The notes below the pieces were generated by a model. The model was not told the origin of the DNA and did not search any database. It saw only the letters and a program-made list of their open reading frames with translations. A stretch of DNA of 64,000 nt. Origin: Streptomyces sp. NBC_00223. Its GTDB lineage: Bacteria > Actinomycetota > Actinomycetes > Streptomycetales > Streptomycetaceae. Location: positions 6,516,501-6,580,500 of the forward strand of contig NZ_CP108109.1 of NCBI RefSeq assembly GCF_036199905.1, in the 5' to 3' direction. This document shows positions 34,690-43,463 of the stretch, one piece after another. The translations under genes were made by a program, and so were the position numbers. Numbering within the stretch: position 1 is the stretch's first letter; each line of letters starts with the position of its first letter.

Positions 34690-35013
34690 GCCGCCCCTCC
34701 GACCGGTGCCCACCCTGTCCTATTCGTGAGCATGACACGACGGTGTGTCACGGTGCCATACCACTGCCACCTTGTTGTGCAACGGAAATAGCCAATACTG
34801 CTCACAGATATCACTCGATGCGGTATACGAGCGGCGCTCCGTGAACGGCGGCGGGCGCTCAGCCTCGGCGGGGGTATTCGGCGGGAATATGACCCGGAAG
34901 GGCGGGCGCCGGCCGAGGCGTACCAGGGGGTCTCCGTGCCGTTCCGTACGGGGTCGCGGGCCGGTCTCGTTCGCCCTCTGGTTCTGCCGGAGGCGGCCGG
35001 TACCCTTGACCAT
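34690..35013. other. Divergent intergenic region, SARP gene / OB-fold gene
   Basis: 324 bases. The SARP side is AT-rich for this genome and carries TGACAC-N6-GTGTCA (34733-34750) and the GTTG-TG-CAAC palindrome (34774-34783), both candidate regulator sites 44-95 bases before the SARP start. The OB side ends in a TACCCT eight bases before its ATG. Confidence 0.55.
35001..35006 (+). promoter_or_regulatory. -10 box suggesting a leaderless OB-fold transcript
   Basis: TACCCT fits the TANNNT -10 pattern and ends eight bases before the ATG at 35014, so transcription would begin at or next to the start codon. No ribosome site is present upstream. No clear -35 was seen. Confidence 0.4.
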
Positions 35014-35412
35014 ATGAGTGGTGCCATCCGTTCCGACCGACCCGCGGGTCGCTTCCGCCGCATGCTCGACCGCCTGTCCTCCTCGCAGGAGGAACTGCAC
35101 TCCGAGGAACTGCAGCAGGACGCGCTCGCGGTGGGCTGCACGCGGATCTGCGACTGCTCCGACCGCCAGATAGTGTCCGTCACCGGTACGCTGCGTACGG
35201 TCACGCTCCGTCCCCGGGCGGGTGTGCCCGCGCTGGAAGCCGAGTTGTTCGACGGATCGGCCGCACTGGACCTGGTGTGGCTGGGCCGCCGCAGCATCAG
35301 CGGCATAGAACCCGGCCGCATGATCATCGCGTCGGGCCGGATCTCCCTCAACCGGGGCCGTCCGGTGCTGTTCAACCCCAAGTACGAGCTGCGTCCGGTC
35401 GGACAGGAGTAA
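35014..35412 (+). CDS. OB-fold nucleic acid binding domain protein
   Basis: 132 residues from the ATG at 35014 (MSGAIRSDRPAGRFRRML). After a charged helix (EELHSEELQQDA) comes a compact OB fold of about 80 residues: VSVTGTLRTVTLRPR, VPALEAELFDGSAALDLVWLG, GRMIIASGRISLNRGRPVLF. The GSAALDLVWLGRRSI pattern is like tRNA-anticodon OB domains such as RecG or DnaE wedge OB folds, so DNA or RNA binding is plausible. It precedes DUF3159 by three bases and keeps the actinobacterial order (Rv2694c in M. tuberculosis, from memory). An upstream ATG at 34936 is less likely. Confidence 0.9.
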   Translation: MSGAIRSDRPAGRFRRMLDRLSSSQEELHSEELQQDALAVGCTRICDCSDRQIVSVTGTLRTVTLRPRAGVPALEAELFDGSAALDLVWLGRRSISGIEPGRMIIASGRISLNRGRPVLFNPKYELRPVGQE

Positions 35413-35415
35413 CAG

Positions 35416-36228
35416 GTGGCGTCGATCGACAACACGGATCAGACGGTTCACACCGGTCAGCCGGCACCGCCGGGGCCGGAGATCCGCGAAGCGGGGGGAT
35501 CAGCGGAATCGAGGGCAGCGGACAAGGCGGGGGAGACCGGCCGGGTCACCGAGGAGGCCAGGGCGGTCACCGAGGCCGCGCTCTTCGAAGCCTTCGGCGG
35601 CGTCCGCGGCATGATCGAGACCACCGTTCCCGGACTGGTCTTCGTCGCGATCTACACGGTCGACCGGGACATCAAGACCTCGGCGATCGCCGCGCTCACC
35701 CTTTCGGTGCTGCTCGGCGTGGCGCGGCTGGCACAGCGCGACACCCTCAAGCACGCCTTCAGCGGAGTGTTCGGCGTCGCCTTCGGCGCGGTCTTCGCGA
35801 TGATGTCCGGCAACGCCAAGAACTTCTATCTGCCCGGCATGCTCTACACGCTGGGCCTGGCGATCGCGTACATCGTCTCCGCCGCCGCGGGCCTGCCGCT
35901 GCTCGGCCTGATCCTCGGGCCGATCTTCAAGGAGAACCTGTCCTGGCGCAAACGCAACCCGGGGCGGCTGCGCGCGTACACCAAGGCCAGCTGGGCCTGG
36001 GGCCTGATCCTGCTCGCCAAGTCCGCGATCCTCTTCCCGCTGTACTGGTGGGGGAACGCCACCCAGCTCGGCTGGGTCAAGGTCGCCCTCGGCATCCCGC
36101 CCTTCCTGCTGTCGGTCTACCTCACCTGGATCTTCCTGGTGAAGGCGCCGCCGCCGATCGACGTGATCGCGGAGATGGAGGCGGCCGAGAAGGCCGCCAA
36201 GGAGCGCGAGGCGTCCCCCTCCTCCTGA
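35416..36228 (+). CDS. DUF3159 family membrane protein
   Basis: 270 residues from the GTG at 35416, with AGGAG six bases upstream, three bases after the OB-fold stop. About 70 N-terminal residues are hydrophilic, then five or so transmembrane helices (TVPGLVFVAIYTV, SAIAALTLSVLLGVARLA, YTLGLAIAYIVSAAAGLPLL, LLSVYLTWIFLVKA). WRKRNPGRLRAYTKASW is the conserved loop of the family. Function unknown; the family always accompanies the OB-fold protein. The tail is charged (EMEAAEKAAKEREA). A strong bidirectional terminator follows. Confidence 0.92.
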   Translation: MASIDNTDQTVHTGQPAPPGPEIREAGGSAESRAADKAGETGRVTEEARAVTEAALFEAFGGVRGMIETTVPGLVFVAIYTVDRDIKTSAIAALTLSVLLGVARLAQRDTLKHAFSGVFGVAFGAVFAMMSGNAKNFYLPGMLYTLGLAIAYIVSAAAGLPLLGLILGPIFKENLSWRKRNPGRLRAYTKASWAWGLILLAKSAILFPLYWWGNATQLGWVKVALGIPPFLLSVYLTWIFLVKAPPPIDVIAEMEAAEKAAKEREASPSS

Positions 36229-36286
36229 GCCGAGCCGGCCGAGCCACCCGTGGCGGCCACCGGACCACAGCGCCCCCGGACATGAA

Positions 36287-36323
36287 GCAGGGCCCCGGCA
36301 ACCCGTGGTTGCCGGGGCCCTGC
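36287..36323. terminator. Very strong bidirectional terminator
   Basis: GCAGGGCCCCGGCAACC, loop CGT, GGTTGCCGGGGCCCTGC: a perfect 17-base stem between DUF3159 (plus) and the TrkA gene (minus). Confidence 0.9.
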
Positions 36324-36334
36324 TCATGTCGTCG

Positions 36335-37021
36335 CTACCCCTCGGCGGGGCCGGCGGAGGCGTCCTTGACGGACAGCAGGTCCTCCAGCTGCTCCTCCCG
36401 GTGCGGCGCCGCCACGAACAGCAGCTCGTCACCGGCCTCCAGGGCGTCGTCCTTGGAGGGCGTGAGCACCCGGTTGCCCCGGATGATCGTCACCAGCGAG
36501 GTGTCCTGCGGCCACTCCACGTCACCGACCCGGGTGCCGACCAGCGCGGCCTCCTCGGGCAGTGTCAACTCCACGAGGTTGGCGTCACCCTGGCTGAAGC
36601 GCAGCAGCCGTACCAGGTCGCCGACGCTCACGGCCTCCTCGACCAGCGCCGACATCAGCCGCGGGGTGGACACGGCCACGTCCACGCCCCAGGACTCGTT
36701 GAACAGCCACTCGTTCTTCGGGTTGTTGACCCGGGCGACGACCCGCGGGACGCCGTACTCCGTCTTGGCCAGCAGCGACACGACCAGGTTGACCTTGTCG
36801 TCACCCGTCGCCGCGATCACCACGTTGCAGCGCTGGAGCGCGGCCTCGTCCAGCGAGGTGATCTCGCAGGCGTCCGCGAGCAGCCACTCGGCCTGCGGCA
36901 CCCGCTCCACCGAGATGGAGGTGGGGTTCTTGTCGACGAGCAGCACCTCGTGCCCGTTCTCCAGCAGCTCCGCCGCGATCGATCTGCCGACCGCGCCGGC
37001 CCCGGCGATGGCGACCCTCAT
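36335..37021 (-). CDS. TrkA family potassium uptake regulatory subunit (second of pair)
   Basis: 228 residues. The RCK_N domain begins MRVAIAGAGAVGRSIAAEL with the GxGxxG nucleotide-binding turn and the acidic end of strand 2 (VLLVDKNP). RCK_C (about 145-215; LPEEAALVGTRVGDVEWP) follows. These subunits gate a Trk/Ktr-type K+ channel in response to NAD(H) or ATP. It overlaps its upstream partner by four bases (ATGA). In mycobacteria the equivalent pair is ceoB/ceoC. No Trk membrane subunit lies here; the APC-type permease divergent to them may be the partner instead. Cytoplasmic. Confidence 0.93.
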   Translation of the reverse strand: MRVAIAGAGAVGRSIAAELLENGHEVLLVDKNPTSISVERVPQAEWLLADACEITSLDEAALQRCNVVIAATGDDKVNLVVSLLAKTEYGVPRVVARVNNPKNEWLFNESWGVDVAVSTPRLMSALVEEAVSVGDLVRLLRFSQGDANLVELTLPEEAALVGTRVGDVEWPQDTSLVTIIRGNRVLTPSKDDALEAGDELLFVAAPHREEQLEDLLSVKDASAGPAEG

Positions 37022-37686
37022 GAGTGCGCCTCCTCTGGCCCCTTGGCGAACGCCCTCTCGACATCGGCGACCGCCTCGGAGCGCATGATCACATGCACCA
37101 GATCGCCCTCCTGGAGCACCGTCTGCGCGGTCGGCAGCGTCGCCTCACCGAGCCGGGTGACGAACGCGACACGCACCCCGGTCTCCTCCTGGAGGCTGCT
37201 GATCTTGTGGCCGATCCAGGCGGGCGAGGGGTGCACCTCGGCGAGCTGCACCCCGCCGCTGGGATCGCGCCACAGCGGCTCCGCGCCCGACGGCAGCAGC
37301 CTGCGCAGCATCTGGTCGGCGGTCCACCGCACGGTGGCCACCGTGGGAATGCCGAGCCGCTGGTAGACCTCGGCCCGGCGCGGGTCGTAGATCCGCGCCG
37401 CCACGTTCTCGACGCCGAACATCTCCCTGGCCACCCGGGCCGCGATGATGTTGGAGTTGTCGCCGCTGCTGACGGCCGCGAAGGCACCCGCCTCCTCGAT
37501 GCCGGCCTCGCGCAGCGTGTCCTGGTCGAACCCGACTCCGGTCACCCGGCGCCCGCCGAACCCCGAACCCAGCCGGCGGAACGCCTTGGGGTCCTGGTCG
37601 ATCACCGCGACCGTATGACCATGCTGTTCGAGGGAGTGCGCGAGAGTGGAGCCCACTCGCCCGCATCCCATAATCACGACGTGCAC
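37018..37686 (-). CDS. TrkA family potassium uptake regulatory subunit (first of pair)
   Basis: 222 residues from the GTG at 37686 (VHVVIMGCGRVGSTLAHSL), with GGAAGGA upstream; an in-frame ATG at 37707 is unlikely. The nucleotide-binding GCGRVG turn, VAVIDQDP acidic end and RCK_C domain (about 130-215) are present. It is more divergent at the N-terminus than its partner but of the same length, consistent with an RCK hetero-pair arising by duplication. It shares a divergent 223-base gap with the APC permease gene, so the three may be co-regulated. Confidence 0.93.
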   Translation of the reverse strand: MHVVIMGCGRVGSTLAHSLEQHGHTVAVIDQDPKAFRRLGSGFGGRRVTGVGFDQDTLREAGIEEAGAFAAVSSGDNSNIIAARVAREMFGVENVAARIYDPRRAEVYQRLGIPTVATVRWTADQMLRRLLPSGAEPLWRDPSGGVQLAEVHPSPAWIGHKISSLQEETGVRVAFVTRLGEATLPTAQTVLQEGDLVHVIMRSEAVADVERAFAKGPEEAHS

Positions 37687-37897
37687 GACCGTCCTTCCGG
37701 CTGCCAACTTTTCCGACGGAGACTGCGAGTCGTCGTACGGATCGGTCCAATGGAGACCTGTGGATCGGTCCTAGCGTCTCAGACCGCAGCCAAAGCTACA
37801 CACGCGCGTCGCGGGTCAGAAGGTTGCACCGGCCCGGGCGTCCAACTTCGCCGCACTTCGTGGAGCGGTGGCGCACACGCACGTATGGCCGATCCCT

Positions 37898-37903
37898 TAA
37901 CAT
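37898..37903 (+). promoter_or_regulatory. -10 box suggesting a leaderless permease transcript
   Basis: TAACAT ends seven bases before the GTG at 37910, placing the transcription start on or beside the start codon. There is no purine-rich ribosome site in between. The -35 is not obvious. Confidence 0.45.
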
Positions 37904-37909
37904 CGCGGG

Positions 37910-40021
37910 GTGTCCAAACTGACCGACCTGCCGAAACGGATTCTGATCGGCCGGGCGCTGCGCAGCGACAAACTCGGGGAGACGCTGCTCCCCAAACGTC
38001 TCGCGCTACCCGTCTTCGCGTCCGACCCGCTGTCGTCAGTGGCGTACGCACCGGGCGAGGTGCTGCTGGTCCTGTCGATCGCGGGCGTGTCGGCCTACCG
38101 CTTCAGCCCGTGGATCGCGGTCGCCGTCGTGGTGCTGATGTTCACCGTCGTCGCCTCCTACCGGCAGAACGTGCACGCCTACCCCTCCGGTGGCGGTGAC
38201 TACGAGGTCGCCACCACCAATCTGGGGCCCAGGGCCGGACTGACCGTCGCCAGCGCGCTGATGGTCGACTACGTGCTCACCGTCGCGGTGTCGGTCGCCT
38301 CCGGCATCGAGAACCTGGGCTCGGCCGTCCCCTTCTTCGTCACCCACAAGGTGCTCGGCGCGGTCGGCATGATCGTCGTACTGATGCTGATGAACCTGCG
38401 CGGGGTGCGCGAGTCCGGCACGATCTTCGCGATCCCCACCTACGCCTTCGTCTTCGGCGTGTTCTGCATGATCGGCTGGGGCATCCTCAGGATCGCCACT
38501 GGGCATGACATGCACGCGCCTACCGCCGGGTACACCATCCGCGCCGAGTCCTCAGGCATCGGCGGCTTCGCCCTGATCTTCCTGCTGCTGCGGGCCTTCT
38601 CCTCCGGCTGCGCCGCCCTGACCGGTGTCGAGGCGATCAGCAACGGCGTCCCGGCCTTCCGCAAGCCCAAGTCCAAGAACGCCGCCACCACGCTGGCCGC
38701 GATGGGCCTGCTGGCCGTCACCATGTTCTGCGGCATCATCGCGCTGGCCATAAACACCCATGTGCGGATGGCCTCGAACCCGGCGACCGACCTGCTCGAC
38801 CACGGCAGGCCGGTCGGCACCGGCTTCACCCAGGACCCGGTGATCGCCCAGGTCGCCGAGGCGGTCTTCGGACACAACTCGATCCCGTTCGTCTTCCTGG
38901 CCGCCGTCACCGCGCTCGTGCTCTTCCTGGCCGCGAACACCGCCTACAACGGCTTCCCCGTGCTCGCCTCGATCCTCGCCCAGGACCGCTTCCTGCCCCG
39001 TCAGCTGCACACCCGCGGCGACCGGCTGGCCTTCTCCAACGGCATCGTGCTGCTGGCCGGATTCGCCTGCGTGCTGGTCTACATCTACGGCGCCGACTCC
39101 ACCCGGCTGATCCAGCTCTACATCGTCGGCGTGTTCGTCTCCTTCACACTCAGCCAGATCGGCATGGTCCGGCACTGGAACCGCCATCTGCGCACCGAGC
39201 GCGACCCGGCCAAGCGCCGCCACATGCACCGCTCCCGGGCGATCAACACCTTCGGCGCCTTCCTCACCGGCCTGGTGCTGGTGATCGTGCTGCTGACGAA
39301 GTTCACCCACGGCGCCTGGGTCGCGGTGCTCGGCATGGTGATCTTCTTCGGCACCATGACCGCGATCCGCGGCCACTACACCCGGGTCGCCGACGAGATC
39401 GCCGCCGACGAGGAGCCGGGCGAGGAGTCCGTACGCCCCTCGCGTGTGCACTCCATCGTGCTGGTCTCCAAGGTGCACAAGCCCACCCTGCGGGCCCTGA
39501 CGTACGCCAAGCTGATGCGCTCGGACACCCTGGAAGCGCTCACCATCAACGTCGACCCCGCCGACACCAAGGCCCTCCAGGCGGAGTGGCAGCTGCACGG
39601 CATGGACGTACCGCTCAAGGTCCTCGACTCGCCCTACCGCGAAATCACCCGGCCGATCATCGACTACGTCAAGGGGCTGCGCCGCGACCGCCCGCGCGAC
39701 GTGGTGAGCGTCTACATCCCCGAGTACGTCGTCGGCCACTGGTACGAGCACCTGCTCCACAACCAGAGCGCCCTGCGCCTCAAGGGGCGGCTGCTGTTCA
39801 CGCCCGGGGTGATGGTCACCTCCGTGCCGTGGCAGCTGGAGTCCTCTGAGGCGGCCAAGGCACGCGCACGGCGGCGGGCGAACTGGAACGCGCCCGGCTC
39901 GATCCGCCGCGGCCCGGTCGGCCCGCCGCGCGGCGAGCAGGAGCCCAGCGGCCGCGGGTCGGGTACGGAGACGGGGTCGGGGTCGGGTTCCGGCTCCGGT
40001 ACGGGCTCCGGGGGCCAGTGA
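37910..40021 (+). CDS. APC family permease
   Basis: 703 residues. About 12 transmembrane helices lie in residues 40-490 (DPLSSVAYAPGEVLLVLSIAG near the start is the substrate-site helix 1). A cytoplasmic domain of about 190 residues (VHSIVLVSKVHKPTLRALTYAK ...) follows and the protein ends in a Gly/Ser/Thr low-complexity tail of about 20 residues. Related proteins in actinobacteria (Rv2690c, from memory) are annotated as amino acid permeases, but a KUP/KimA-like K+ role is also possible: the SVAYAPGE motif and the neighbouring TrkA regulators fit KimA-type potassium importers. Start is a GTG without ribosome site. Confidence 0.9.
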   Translation: MSKLTDLPKRILIGRALRSDKLGETLLPKRLALPVFASDPLSSVAYAPGEVLLVLSIAGVSAYRFSPWIAVAVVVLMFTVVASYRQNVHAYPSGGGDYEVATTNLGPRAGLTVASALMVDYVLTVAVSVASGIENLGSAVPFFVTHKVLGAVGMIVVLMLMNLRGVRESGTIFAIPTYAFVFGVFCMIGWGILRIATGHDMHAPTAGYTIRAESSGIGGFALIFLLLRAFSSGCAALTGVEAISNGVPAFRKPKSKNAATTLAAMGLLAVTMFCGIIALAINTHVRMASNPATDLLDHGRPVGTGFTQDPVIAQVAEAVFGHNSIPFVFLAAVTALVLFLAANTAYNGFPVLASILAQDRFLPRQLHTRGDRLAFSNGIVLLAGFACVLVYIYGADSTRLIQLYIVGVFVSFTLSQIGMVRHWNRHLRTERDPAKRRHMHRSRAINTFGAFLTGLVLVIVLLTKFTHGAWVAVLGMVIFFGTMTAIRGHYTRVADEIAADEEPGEESVRPSRVHSIVLVSKVHKPTLRALTYAKLMRSDTLEALTINVDPADTKALQAEWQLHGMDVPLKVLDSPYREITRPIIDYVKGLRRDRPRDVVSVYIPEYVVGHWYEHLLHNQSALRLKGRLLFTPGVMVTSVPWQLESSEAAKARARRRANWNAPGSIRRGPVGPPRGEQEPSGRGSGTETGSGSGSGSGTGSGGQ

Positions 40022-40164
40022 GGCCGGGCGCGCGGGGCTGCGGCCCGGCGCCCGGTTCCGGGCGGAAATGAGGGCGGGCGCGGGCACGTAGACTGGTGGG
40101 CTGTTGCCGCCGGGCCCAAGACGTCCTCGCGCATCCCCCCTCTCAGCCCAGGAGCAGCCCCGCC

Positions 40165-41484
40165 ATGCAGACCGAATCCGCGCCCTCGCTCATCGGCCAG
40201 GAGTACGAGGTCGAGGTGGGCCAGGTCGCGCACGGCGGCCACTGCGTCGCGCGTACGGAAGCGGGGCAGGTGCTCTTCGTACGGCACGCGCTGCCCGGCG
40301 AGCGGGTGATCGCCAAGGTCACCGAGGGCGAGGAGGGCGCGCGCTTCCTGCGGGCCGACGCCGTACAGGTGCTGGTCGCCTCCAAGGACCGGGTCGAGGC
40401 CCCCTGCCCGTTCTCCGGGCCCGGGCGGTGCGGCGGCTGCGACTGGCAGCACGCGGCGCCCGGCGCCCAGCGGCGGCTGAAGGCCGCCGTGATCACCGAG
40501 CAGCTCGCCCGGCTGGCCGGGCTCACCCCGCAGGAGGCCGGCTGGGACGGCACCGTCGCGCCCGCCCCCGGCGACAAGGTCGCCAAGGGCGAGGTCCCGG
40601 CGTGGCGGACCCGGGTGCAGTACGCGGTGGACACCGAGGGCCGCGCGGGCCTGCGCAAGCACCGCTCGCACGAGGTCGAGGTGATCGACCACTGCCTGAT
40701 CGCGGCCCCCGAGGTCAGCGAGCTGGGCGTCGAGGCCCGCAGCTGGCCGCAGATCGCCTCCGTCGAGGCCATCGCGGCCACCGGGTCGCACGACCGCCAG
40801 GTGATCCTGACCCCGCGTCCCGGCGGTCGGCTGCCCATCGTCGAACTCGACCGGCCGGTGTCCGTGCAGCGGATCGGCGAGCGCGACCACGCCGTGCACC
40901 GCGTCCACGGCCGCCCCTTCGTCCGCGAGCGCGCCGCCGGGCGCACCTGGCGGGTCGGCGACGGAGGCTTCTGGCAGGTCCACCCCAAGGCGGCCGATGT
41001 CCTCGTCGAGGCCGTCATGCAGGGCCTGATGCCCCGCAAGGGCGAGATGGCCCTCGACCTCTACTGCGGGGTCGGGCTCTTCGCCGGCGCGCTCGCCGAA
41101 CGCGTCGGGGAGCGCGGCGCCGTGCTGGGCATCGAGTCCGGCAAGCGCGCGGCCGAGGACGCCCGGCACAACCTCCAGGACCTGGACCGGGTCCGTATCG
41201 AGCACGGCAAGGTCGAGCAGATCCTGCCGCGCACCGGCATCACCGAGGCCGACCTGATCGTCCTGGACCCGCCCCGCGCGGGCGCCGGCGGCGCGACCGT
41301 ACGGCGGCTGGCCGCCATGGGTCCGCGCCGGATCGCCTACGTCGCCTGCGACCCGGCCGCGCTCGCCCGCGACCTCGCCTACTTCGCGGAGGAGGGCTAC
41401 CGGCCGGTGACCCTGCGCGCGTTCGACCTCTTCCCGTTCACCCACCATGTGGAGTGCGTGGCGATCCTGGCCCCGGTGGCATAG
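40165..41484 (+). CDS. TRAM-domain class I SAM-dependent RNA methyltransferase (TrmA/RlmD type)
   Basis: 439 residues. Residues 5-70 are a TRAM RNA-binding domain (YEVEVGQVAHGGHCVAR). CPFSGPGRCGGCDWQH resembles the Fe-S cysteine set of RlmD. The SAM site is DLYCGVGLFAGALA, followed by VLDPPRAGAGG and YVACDPAALARDLA, where the cysteine is the catalytic nucleophile of uracil-5-methyltransferases. A C-terminal FDLFPFTHHVECVAIL closes the fold. It should form m5U in rRNA or tRNA. It follows the APC permease in the conserved order (Rv2689c in M. tuberculosis, from memory). GGAGCAG precedes the ATG at 40165. Confidence 0.94.
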   Translation: MQTESAPSLIGQEYEVEVGQVAHGGHCVARTEAGQVLFVRHALPGERVIAKVTEGEEGARFLRADAVQVLVASKDRVEAPCPFSGPGRCGGCDWQHAAPGAQRRLKAAVITEQLARLAGLTPQEAGWDGTVAPAPGDKVAKGEVPAWRTRVQYAVDTEGRAGLRKHRSHEVEVIDHCLIAAPEVSELGVEARSWPQIASVEAIAATGSHDRQVILTPRPGGRLPIVELDRPVSVQRIGERDHAVHRVHGRPFVRERAAGRTWRVGDGGFWQVHPKAADVLVEAVMQGLMPRKGEMALDLYCGVGLFAGALAERVGERGAVLGIESGKRAAEDARHNLQDLDRVRIEHGKVEQILPRTGITEADLIVLDPPRAGAGGATVRRLAAMGPRRIAYVACDPAALARDLAYFAEEGYRPVTLRAFDLFPFTHHVECVAILAPVA

Positions 41485-41485
41485 G

Positions 41486-41524
41486 CCCGCTGACCCGCTG
41501 ACCCGCTGACCCGCTGACCCGCTG
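41486..41524. repeat. Simple tandem repeat CCCGCTGA
   Basis: Four complete eight-base units plus seven bases of a fifth, directly after the methyltransferase stop. Typical replication-slippage repeat; copy number may vary among strains. Confidence 0.9.
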
Positions 41525-41785
41525 TCTCCCGGCGGGTCTTCTGGGCGTCCTGGGTGTCGTGCGTGTCCAAGAGGACGCTCCTGACGCCCAGTTGACGCTG
41601 CGTCCCAGGGCGGAACGGCGCCGGAACCGCGCCGGCGTCATGGGTCGATTCGCGGGGTTTCGTTTGTCGGCCGTCGGCCGTTCGCATCGGGGATAGCCGC
41701 TTCCGCGGGTGCCTGCCTACTTTGTCGTCACGTGTTTCGAGCCCTACCGCCATACGGCGTCGTAGCTACGCAAACAGGAGACGAT
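41525..41785. other. Intergenic region upstream of the monooxygenase operon
   Basis: Non-coding, with the promoter of the operon presumably in the last 100 bases. CGTAGCTACG (41761-41770) is a perfect ten-base palindrome 16 bases before the ATG, and CAGGAG is the ribosome site. Confidence 0.5.
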
Positions 41786-42928
41786 ATGAGCGCCAAAGCC
41801 GCCCCCGGGCTGACCTATGACGAACTCGTCGCGGCCCGTCGGGCCAGTGGTGTCCCCATGTTCAACGACAACAAGATGAAGCTGGGGATCTTCGGTTCCA
41901 ATTGCAGTCACGGGCTGATGGCCACCCACGCCGAGTCGTCCTACGAACTCAGCTGGCAGCACACCCAGAAGATCGCGCAGATCGCGGACCGGCTCGGTTT
42001 CGAGGCGATGCTTCCGGTCGCCCGTTACCGCGGTATGGGCGGCGAGACCAATTTCAACGGCTCGAACTTCGAGACCCACACCTGGGCGGCCGGTCTCGCC
42101 CAGGCGACCGAGAACATCATGGTGTTCTCCACCACGCACGTACCGACCAAGAACCCGATCGTGGCGGCGAAGGAATCCGTCACCGTCGACCACATCTCCC
42201 AAGGTCGGTTCGGTCTCAATATGACCATGGGCTGGTACAAGGCCGAAATGGAGATGTTCGGCGGAACACAGCGCGACCACGACGCCCGCTACCGCTACGG
42301 TTCCGAGTGGATCACCATCGCCAAGCGCATGTGGACCGAGGGTGAGGGAGTCACCTTCAACGGCGAGTTCTTCGACATCAAGGACGCCTTCTCCGACCCC
42401 AAGCCGATCCAGCAGCCGTACCCGGTACTGGTCAACGCCGGCAACTCGCCGGAGGGCCTGGAATTCTGCGCACGCGAATGCGACTTCAACTTCATCGCCT
42501 TCTCCGACCCGGCCGAGGCAGGCGAGACCGCGGCCCGCGTGCGCTCCATCGCCCGTACCCACCAGCGTGATCTGGGCATCCTCGGCTACGGCAACATCAT
42601 CTGCCGGGACACCGAGAAGGAGACGAAGGCCCTCCTCGACCACATCCTCGAAAAGGGCGACTGGGAGGTCGCCAAAATGGTCTCGGGCGGCCTCGGGGCC
42701 GAAAGCGGCTCGTTCGACAAGATCAAGGCGCTCCAGGAGCGGTTCATCCTCGGTTACGGCGGCTATCCGCTGATCGGCACGCCGGAACAGATCGTCGAGC
42801 AGCTGGCCGAGCTTTCCCGGGCGGGCGTCGACGGCATGATGATCGGATTCCTCGACTACGTGGAGGAACTCCAGTACTTCGGCGAGCGGGTCCTTCCGCT
42901 GATGCGGGAAGCGGGTCTGCGGAACTGA
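41786..42928 (+). CDS. LLM class FMN-dependent monooxygenase (RutA/SfnG-like)
   Basis: 380 residues from the ATG at 41786. A luciferase-like TIM barrel with MKLGIFGSNCSHGLMATH, RYRGMGGETNFNGSNFETHTW, AAKESVTVDHISQGRFGLNM and GWYKAEMEMFGG matches the RutA/SfnG branch of reduced-flavin-dependent oxygenases, which oxidise heterocycles, sulfones or sulfonates. A reduced flavin donor must be supplied, and two reductase genes follow. It starts the operon. Codons are somewhat less GC-biased than in the core genes, consistent with an accessory origin. The substrate cannot be read from sequence; the gentisate genes nearby suggest an aromatic compound. Confidence 0.9.
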   Translation: MSAKAAPGLTYDELVAARRASGVPMFNDNKMKLGIFGSNCSHGLMATHAESSYELSWQHTQKIAQIADRLGFEAMLPVARYRGMGGETNFNGSNFETHTWAAGLAQATENIMVFSTTHVPTKNPIVAAKESVTVDHISQGRFGLNMTMGWYKAEMEMFGGTQRDHDARYRYGSEWITIAKRMWTEGEGVTFNGEFFDIKDAFSDPKPIQQPYPVLVNAGNSPEGLEFCARECDFNFIAFSDPAEAGETAARVRSIARTHQRDLGILGYGNIICRDTEKETKALLDHILEKGDWEVAKMVSGGLGAESGSFDKIKALQERFILGYGGYPLIGTPEQIVEQLAELSRAGVDGMMIGFLDYVEELQYFGERVLPLMREAGLRN

Positions 42929-42956
42929 GAGCGGCACGGGACCAGGGAGGTTGGGA

Positions 42957-43463
42957 ATGACGAATTCTCTCGGCGTGAACGTGCGGGACTACAAGACCGT
43001 ACTCGGCCATTTCTGCACCGGTGTCACCGTGGTGGCCTCGATCGACGACGGAGAGCCCACCGGATTCACCTGCCAGTCGTTCTCCGCGCTCTCCCTGGAA
43101 CCGCCGCTAGTGCTGGTGTGCGTGCGGAAGGAGTCGGCCACCTGGCCCGGAATCAGGAAATCGGGTCTGTTCGCCGTCAGTGTGCTGGCCGCCGATCAGC
43201 AGTCGGTCGGGGATCGTTTCGCGCGGTCGGGCGTCGACCGGTTCGCCGGCGTCGAGTGGCGGCCGTCACCGGCCGGAATGCCGCTCATCAACGGCGCTCT
43301 GGCATGGGTCGAATGTTCCGTCGTCGACGAGGTCGACGCGGGTGACCACACCGTCGTGGTGGCCGCGGTCACCGGACTGGAAACCGGTACGGCCCGCGAT
43401 CCGCTGCTGTTCTTCCGGGGCCGTTATCTCGAATTCGACAGGAGAGAAGCAGTGATCGGATGA
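42957..43463 (+). CDS. Flavin reductase family protein (HpaC/DszD-like)
   Basis: 168 residues from the ATG at 42957 with GGGAGG upstream. The flavin reductase split-barrel is complete: YKTVLGHFCTGVTVVASIDD, GFTCQSFSALSLEPPLVLVCV, GLFAVSVLAADQQ and LLFFRGRYLEF. It reduces FMN or FAD with NAD(P)H for a partner oxygenase; the neighbour at 41786 is the obvious partner. The stop overlaps the start of the next gene (ATGA), so translation is coupled. Confidence 0.94.
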   Translation: MTNSLGVNVRDYKTVLGHFCTGVTVVASIDDGEPTGFTCQSFSALSLEPPLVLVCVRKESATWPGIRKSGLFAVSVLAADQQSVGDRFARSGVDRFAGVEWRPSPAGMPLINGALAWVECSVVDEVDAGDHTVVVAAVTGLETGTARDPLLFFRGRYLEFDRREAVIG

